A stretch of 64,000 nucleotides of DNA, taken from contig CM075102.1 of the NCBI GenBank assembly GCA_037576195.1, positions 39,738,745-39,802,744 of the forward strand, read 5' to 3'. Of the stretch, positions 56,442 through 64,000 are shown piece after piece (the stretch's first letter is position 1; each line of letters starts with the position of its first letter). The translations under genes and the position numbers were made by a program. This DNA comes from Phytoseiulus persimilis (taxonomy: Eukaryota > Arthropoda > Arachnida > Mesostigmata > Phytoseiidae). The notes under the pieces are model-generated. The model saw only the letters and a list, made by a program, of their open reading frames with translations. It ran no database searches and had not been told where the DNA came from.

Positions 56442-59400
56442 CACGTTCGATCTGTTCATATGCTTTGGAGTCTTAGGAGGAGGCTCCGGGGTCGATCTCA
56501 CCACACTTCCCGGAGTCTAGGTGGGTGGATCCGGGGTGGTTCGGACAATACTTTTGACAGACAACATGCGCTGATTGGCGATTTAAGAAGAAAGTTCTAC
56601 AATGGTGCTGACGCAGTGCAGAGGTGGAAACTTACCTCCATGCCGGAAAGTGCCAGATTTTGTTTGCCTGCATGTATGACCGGTATACGAACCTCAACCA
56701 TAAGGCGCACCACCCCGTTATATGCTACCGAGGATCCTTGGCCACTCCTCAAGGTCTTATGGCACCACATGGGAGGCAATGTCCGTTTATTATATCTATC
56801 GAGATATGCTCAACATATTGACGGTGCGCGGAAAAATTGGGGAGTGCACTGCTGAACCCTATCCTGGGAAACACGGCTCAAATAACAGCTGAAGACGGAA
56901 TCGAAACGCGGCGCAGAGAACGAGGATTCTAGTCAGTCCGGAACAGGATAGCGCGGCTTCCGTTGCGCGTTAGCATCGGAGTGCATGCTTGGAGCTGCAG
57001 ACGCTGCGTTCGCAAGGTCCGTGGTTACCACCTGTTCGCCCGTGAAGTCTTCGGCGAGTTGAGTGGTGCGACATCCTATTTCAGAACTCGCTTCGGCCTC
57101 AAGAGACAAAAACGAGCTGCGTCCGGCTCCTCTCGCAAGCCCCCGAGATACGAGAACGAATATTGCTCTGCAGAAAACGGTGATATTGTTGGCGCTTGCT
57201 CGTTGCTGCCGCTGAGCTTCGATATGAGCTCGATTGATCACGAACAGTCATTTGCCATTCAAAATCGGATGGGATGTTGCACTGCGTTGAATGAGCTCTG
57301 TATCGATCACTGACTGGTTGAAAGCCCAATGGAGCCCAGCGTAGGTCAAGATGAAGCCATCCAATCCCGCTTCTCATTTCATCGTCCGCTACTACTCGAA
57401 TGCCCCTCAGGCTACAGATTCAGCGTCGCTATTGGCATCCAGCGCGCCACCCGCCCTCCAACAAACGTGTTACCTGTCAACACGGAAGTTCCAATTAAGA
57501 CCTCATCGGGGAACTGCTTGCGCAAAGTCTCCGGAGCAGGACCACGCTTCGTGATGACGCCGATAGCTTCACGCAAGGTCTTGAACGATACGATAAACCA
57601 GACGGGAACTCAATTTCCTTTTATAATCGAGTCGAGATACTTTGGAGGTAATATCGATATGTTGGAACGCTGAGCCCATGGGAAACAAAGTCCCCGAATT
57701 GTCGGAAAGCCTCTCCGTTTCCTCTCGAGGGTTTCGGAAAGCCATACAGTACTCGCTCTATGGTTGCGGATATTCCCACCTTTTCTGTGCATGACGCTCC
57801 ATTCCCGTTCTTCGATCCAACAGGGATGGCTTGAGAACCCGTTCGTCCGATCGTCCATCGGGTCCATCGGCCGGCCCCCAATTCATGACGGTCGCTACAC
57901 GGACACAATCAGTTCTCTGCGGGAGTGAAAAGACCAATTCCCAAACTAATTATTATTGTTGTTGTTTATTTGTTGTCGAACTTTCGGTTGTTGTTTGATG
58001 TTCAGTATTGAAAAAGGTAGTCGTTATCATAATAATCGTGATGACAATCATGATGATTCAGAAACCGCGATGTATCAGTCACACCGCTTCTGATGACGAT
58101 GGGTGGATGTCAGTGATGAGAATTAGAGGGGAGAACAATCACGGCATGGTGTGGTATAGTCAGCAGTCATTAACAAGCTTCCTTATATTATCAATGATTT
58201 CCATCCTCTTGTATTCCTCTCGCGGATCCAATGCAACTATTAATCATGTGGGTGTCGCTTGAGAGAACGGGCCGTCAATCTCACTGATTTCCTGTGAATA
58301 TCTCTGATCCGACCTCAGAAGAAACGGGATTGTGATCTGATCACCATTCTGACTTCAAAATAGCGGGAATCTGTTCGGCGTCTCTAGGTAAACCTTTGAT
58401 ACCCGGAAAAACATTCCGTCGTTCTTGCTATGGATCAGGAATGACTGTCATAGAGAATCAGTTGAGGCTGCAAACCTTATAGAGTGATTCATTCTTCGTG
58501 ACAAACTTTGTTCATGGTGGGGGCGAGGCAACAACGGAAGTGAGTTAAAAGACTTCGTCACTTCTATTCTCAATCATATTTCGAGGTAACATTAACGGAA
58601 TATCGGAACCGGGCAAAACTTCATGAGGCGTCAGATGGATTGCTCAGACAAGCAGAAAAAACACAGAGGGTTCTACAAAGAGTTCCGAGAAATGTCGGAG
58701 CCGGTAGGAACCAGGGGGTACGCAGAGAGCACCGTAAAACGCCCAAGACGAATGCCAGAACTCCAATGGGGAAGCTACTGTAATTTTCTACGAGTTCCGG
58801 ATGAGAGTCAAAGTGCGGGAGGATCGGATGAGACCAGAAAGAAATGTGAGAGGGCAAACAAGCAATAGAGGCTTAAATTGGGCAAATGAGGGAGAATAAT
58901 AATGGACGTCTGCAATCAGTGAACGGGCGAGCCTCTTTCTTTGACCAGGTTCCTAAGACCACACATTCTCAAACGCAAGGGTGGCGGCCATGCTTACTTA
59001 AATGAGATCAATGCTTTCAGCAGAACGGAAATTTCCCGGGACTCGAGAGAATTCCGCGTTTTCCATCAGCAGTACTCTGAGCTCCATCGTATCTCAGGAG
59101 TGACTCAGCCCACCGGGTCATTCGAAGAACAGGTCAACTATTGTGAGTGCACCTTAGCGCGCGAATGTTAGCGAGACTCCTCTGCCAACCGTCGAAACTT
59201 CTGAATTCCCTATTATTTATATCGATTAATAGCCCACGACGCGATTCGGACCTTGACCTCTCTCGGAATTCCGAAGGAAATTTTGCGACACGGGTGGCAG
59301 AAGGCTGTATTGCTCTCGGCAACATACATGGTTGTAACATCAGTCTCAAAAGATTCCTTTCTATAAGTATCTAAGGATAATTCCAAACAGACAATGAATG

Positions 59401-62400
59401 CGAGTATGCTCTATCGATTGCGCTGCAGCTATTCCTGTTCATTGAGCTGTAGACGTGAAAATTTTGCCGAATTGTTGCTGCTCTGTATGGGAATGAGCTG
59501 ATCGAATATCTTCCCAGTTCGTGCAGCTTCACACTGTCCACGATAACAATCTCATTCTGCCGTACCTATGCGCCAACACGATAGAATGCTTCAAGAATCT
59601 ATCTTTCCATATCATATTCATTATATCTGTCATTTGGAAAGCATCGTACCACGCTAGTCATCATATGGCGATAGAAAAAAAACGAATTACCCACCTGCAG
59701 AGCAACAATAGATAGAAAAAAACAGCGCACAAATTCCGCGAAACTCCGATGATCGAAGTCCGCATACGTAATCTATAGTGTATGTGTGACAATTCGGCAG
59801 CATCTCTCAATAAATTCGCTCTCGCAAAACGCGTAGATATTTAGAGATGTTAATATTTACAATAACTCGTGCGACTCAATGGTGATTTCGTCTCGTGGGG
59901 TTCTAAGATTTGTTGTTCCCTTCCTGTGAGAGACACGGTGTGTTCCAGGGAAAATTTACTTAGAGGACAGTCTACGGAAAGTGAGGTTCCCTTTGCCGGG
60001 ATTTGCGGCTTCCGGTATTGTCGTCAGCTCTTAGAACGCTCCGTAGTAGTGGCGCCTAGATCAAGCGTTTCCCATAGGAGAGTGAGTCGCTTGAGGCCTT
60101 CAGAAGTTCAATCAACCCTTGGACCGGTATCCTATAGGAAAAGCACGCCGTCCCGAAGTTGCATCGGGCAACGATTTTGCTCGACGTTTGCATGGTGTAT
60201 ATCAGCTTCATTATTATTATTTTTATCGGTGACATCATGCGCTTCATTGAATTTATCGATATTAGACGATGTAATAAGATAACGAGGATGCCATAAACGT
60301 GTAAATACAGTCATACGTTCATTCGGTGTTTCTTCTGCCCCAATCAGAGGTATGTAATAAAAAAGTCTGTTTTGAAACTAGCTAACCCCGGTAGCAAAAA
60401 GGCTTTCGAAAACTGGGACAGCATACGCCTCGTCCTTGCAGAAATAATATTCCAGCTATACTCTCAGCCTTGGCCCTGGTACTTGTTGCTGTGATGGTGG
60501 TTGTTCATTGCGTTGCGTTCATTTTGTAACCTGTTTTAGGATTCATCATTCGCGTCACTGTCAGGTTTGGTACGTCCGTCTGAACGCTCATTGAGTCGAA
60601 GAGGTAGCGTTTCGCCTTCCGTTCCCCGCTTCGCTCCTCTTCCCTTCGCGCTAACTGCTCGCTTTCTAACTTCGTCGTCCTGGTTTTCGGCCATGATCTC
60701 GAGACAAAATAAACGCCGGCCTCTACATATTCGATCTTTGACAAAGTACAAAAATCCGACGACACCAGACCTGAATGTTGTAATTGTTGTTGTTGTTGCA
60801 GTTGTTGTGTCTCCCGAGATATTTCATGAGATGATCAATTTGTTTTCGCTCCTCCAGCTCTGATCCGAGTCGGAAAACGTCGGAACGTTTGAGTCCGACG
60901 TGATTGCTCTCGAGGATGGAATACAGGAACCAAAAGAGGTCCGCACTGGTTCAACCCCGAGGTGGTGCCTTTAAACCCCGTCTGTTCGTTGGTTCAACTT
61001 TCGATCTGTCTGCTTGTCTTCGACTCGCTTTCGGGTTGTGACTAAACGAAATTACAGTTAGATGAACATTGAATAATTAGCAATCGACCTCACGCACTCG
61101 TTGCTCAAATGCAGGTCGACCTCACGCACTCGTTGCTCAATTGCAGGTCGATCTCGCACTCAACAACCTCCGCAGGACGAAATGAGAAATTAACAGTTCG
61201 CCTCTGAAACCTACACCTGCGGGAACGGTGACCGGGACGAGTTGTGGAATGTGATTTTTATGTGCCATCTCGATCCTATCGTCGTTCCTCGTCACCGAAT
61301 TCTCGTGGGATTGAATTCTAGTCACTCATCTCTTCCCGACCTTTGCGAGTTTCAGCGAAATCATGCTTTCAGGAAGTTCGAAAACTCTTACAGGAATCGG
61401 TCGAAGACAGCGATGGGCATTTGATGGGATGGAGTCACAGGGTGTAGAGGGCTCCCACCACGACGCCTCTCTTACTCCTAACGATGCCCAAACGTATCTA
61501 AGTGTGTATTCATCCCTAGGCATAGATTGATTTTATGATTCCTGAAGCAGTCGATGTTGACGGTGCGAAGAATGATTCTCGCCGGATCCTGATGTTGAGC
61601 TTGATCCAACGATTCAGGTGATGAGTTTCGCACGGATTCGTTGCGGAAGAACTCATGAGCGAATCCCACCTCGGGGGAGCAGAAGCATCTCTCATGCCGG
61701 CTTTGGCTCCGATCAAGAGGACGAGCGCCAACCAAACTCTTGAAGTTGTTGATTCTGATGTCTTTGTTGATACAGTTCTCGTTTTAAGTCTCCTTTTCGG
61801 TTGATGGTTTTGCTTTCCCTTCCGGTTCAGTTCAGTTCGTTGGCTCATGTAAAATGGCGGAGCGACGCCACGCCCCCTTTACAGAGGATCCCAGCTGCAC
61901 AGCTATTCTAGATCACGATCTGGTTTTCCCTCCTGAATTCTTGTCAAATCCCGTCCAGGTAGCTGATTTGTTGAGATGTTGATGCTGAATTTTTCTAGTC
62001 GTTGTTGTTCTCGTTGCTACAATCATGTTTCAGCCAGCTGTTGTTTAGTTCATTTTTGGGTTCGGTGTTCGTTACAGTCCTCGACTACTCTGCCGGATGT
62101 GTCTTCGCATTTTATCGCTCCTCGAAGCATAATTATCCGATAATTGTAACAGAACTCAGGGAACGATCATATCGATAGTACAGCCTCTGAATCATATCGA
62201 AATCAAACGTTGATTGTTGTAGCATTTACTGCTGCATCTTTTTAGGTTGCTGCTCTCGCGGCGGTCGCTGTATCTGCTAATCGACGTTGTCGGATACAAC
62301 TAAAGCGGCTGACACTGCGACCTGTCGGTTTCCGAATCGTTGTCCTCACGAATGATTTTCGTTCAATTGAATTTTCTGCAAGCGGCAATTACAATACTCG

Positions 62401-64000
62401 GAGATCCCGCGTTTGGATCCCCTATATGCTTTTTTCTTGGCTCAGTTTTCCGAGAGGAAATAATGGAACTTAGTCAAATTTGGAAGGTAGCTGTCCTCGT
62501 GAACGACTACCGTGGGCCACTGCAGGCGCCTAGGTGCTGTGAGAAGGTCCTACATCGGTTCATTCACTTTTTTGGTTAGTTCTCACGCTTTGTTGTTCGG
62601 GTCGAAAGCACTTTTCATGTTTGTTGTCGTGGTACTTATTATTGTTGTTGATGTTGTTGATCTTGTCATCTGATATAAGTGTAGGCTGCAAGGCTCACAG
62701 GGTGCAGCTTCGCCTCGCAATCCTCGCATCTAGATCATCTTGTGCTGATTCGGATCAATTCAGGTATGACAAGACGGCTTCTTTATCGGACAGACTTTCT
62801 TGGTCTCGGTGCAAACATTGGATTTTTCTCTCAAGAACTCTCATTCCACTTGAAGCATTTGGTTCCACGCGCGCAGCACTTTCCTTCTCGAGAGAAATTT
62901 CCCGTTCCTCCCGCTTTGTACGACACATCGCTTGTTGTGTGTAGACAGCTTCGAACTCTGCTATCGCCGACGACGTCGCTCCCAGCGTCGTCATCGTTAA
63001 TGATGACCATTTTCTCATTGCAGCTGTCCATACTGGAACATGCGGATGTCCATTCACGATCGGGCACCTGCATCGAGTCGAAGTCTTCCTTCGTTTGGGC
63101 TTTTATTCACAGATTCACAACACTGTTCGAGGTTGATGCTTGACTGCTTCGTCAGAATTATGCTCAGCGGCGAAAGGTCCGGATTCCTGCTTCAGGATCA
63201 TATCGCGTCCGATGTACCGACTTGACGCGTTGTTCTAGCTCAGAGGTCGTCAATCTTTTCCGATATTCCTGGGAGCCGCGGCACCTTGGGGTGTCGCGAC
63301 ACACAGTTCGACGACCCCTGTTCTAGTTGATGACTCATCTCCGATTCCGTTCAGAAAGAGTTTTTATTTCGCAGTAGAATGAGTTTGTTGCCCGTCTCCA
63401 TAACTCTGAGTCCGCATGGCCAAGCTAAGGCACCCACCCTTATTGGGGAAGAAGGGCACTTCAGGGAGGCAACGGCTGCTTCCCATGTGGACGAGGGGCC
63501 GGTACGTCTGGTGCGTTTCCTGGACAACGTCAAAGCGAAGGGCAGTCGGTCGCGGGCGGCAGCCTCCGTCTTGGAATCACGAACTTATTCATCGTCGTCG
63601 TCACTGCCGGGGCTGCTTACACGGTTGACGATAGTGGCAAGTCCCATATGAGCGTCTCCAGCATCGAATTCACAATCGAGTCGGTCGGCAGTGCGTTCGC
63701 CCCAGCATTGGTATAGAGACGCGCCGCGGACGACGTACGACGTACGTTGTGACTGGCACAGCTGCGTTTGAACTTGCCACTGCTGCGGTTGTCGCCGTCG
63801 ATGTCGTCGCGGTTATTGCCGATGCTGTTGTGGGCATCGTCGTCGCTGTTTTTGCTGTTATCGGCCGTCATATGTGGAACGTGTGCAGTGTTGGCCGGAG
63901 GAGGGTCGCCGTCTCACGGACGCTCACCCGTACCACCGACGGCTTCTGTTCGCTTGTGCTGTTGGCTGGCTGGTCTGGAGAGCCCGGCTTGCAGCAGCGA
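56442..64000. other. No gene supported (7.6 kb)
   Basis: The region is rich in GTT/GTTGTT runs (about 57955-57990, 60780-60810, 62636-62660), AT-rich patches and short frames without motifs. It reads like intergenic or long-intron sequence. A 32-bp tandem repeat is present at 61084-61164. Candidate frames at 56933-57240 and 57329-57673 were inspected and not supported. Confidence 0.5.
61084..61164. repeat. 32-bp tandem repeat, 2.5 copies
   Basis: The unit begins TCGACCTCACGCACTCGTTG. Copies start at 61084 and 61116 with one mismatch, and a partial diverged copy starts at 61148. Confidence 0.9.

Noticed and set aside
59869..60282. 137-codon plus-strand frame
   Set aside because: Low-complexity AT/GTT-rich surroundings and no family resemblance.
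1..64000. CRISPR arrays, prophage or bacterial operons
   Set aside because: No regularly spaced repeats, no Shine-Dalgarno-led gene strings, and all recognised genes are animal genes with introns.

Overview
The window is nuclear DNA of an arthropod. Its genes are split by short GT-AG introns and carry AATAAA poly(A) signals. A cuticle protein of the Rebers-Riddiford type with the 'TNE' motif common in chelicerates, together with compact genes and moderate GC, suggests a mite, possibly mesostigmatan. The species is inference. No prokaryotic, viral or CRISPR content is seen.

Layout. From 1 to 14.3 kb no gene can be named; one plausible orphan coding exon lies on the minus strand (7729-8238). 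IQSEC (Arf-GEF with IQ motif, Sec7 and PH domains, plus strand) runs 14.35-21.92 kb and converges on a complete nudC gene (minus, 23.07-24.79 kb). TMEM161 (plus, 25.74-27.53 kb) follows, then an unrecognised secreted-protein gene (plus, 29.47-30.60 kb), lin-7 (minus, 31.2-32.5 kb), HYPK (plus, 33.56-35.50 kb), PPIL4 (minus, 35.87-37.86 kb), GPATCH3 (minus, 38.56-41.07 kb), BORCS7 (minus, 41.15-41.56 kb), BPNT2/IMPAD1 (plus, 43.99-45.49 kb), intronless SMN (plus, 49.36-50.23 kb) and a cuticle protein (minus, 51.15-51.77 kb). From about 52 to 64 kb there are no recognisable genes, only remnants of transposable elements and simple repeats.

The genes are mostly conserved housekeeping genes: Arf activation and cell polarity (IQSEC, lin-7), dynein and chaperone biology (nudC), N-terminal acetylation (HYPK), splicing and snRNP assembly (PPIL4, SMN), lysosome positioning (BORCS7) and Golgi sulfation (BPNT2). 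They form no operon-like pathway. Several are packed tightly, and the BORCS7 stop is only 76 nt from the GPATCH3 start.

Three compact genes carry a DNA transposon in their first intron: a MULE with a 9-bp target duplication in HYPK, a hAT-like MITE with an 8-bp duplication in BPNT2, and a pogo-like MITE in GPATCH3. A second theme is sequence quality. IQSEC shows about ten single-base frame breaks over 1.7 kb of otherwise well-conserved coding sequence, and TMEM161 and HYPK show one each, often in homopolymers. Assembly indels are the likeliest cause. I found no clearly new biological system; the best candidates for novelty are the secreted orphan gene with an 11-nt microexon and the transposon insertions.
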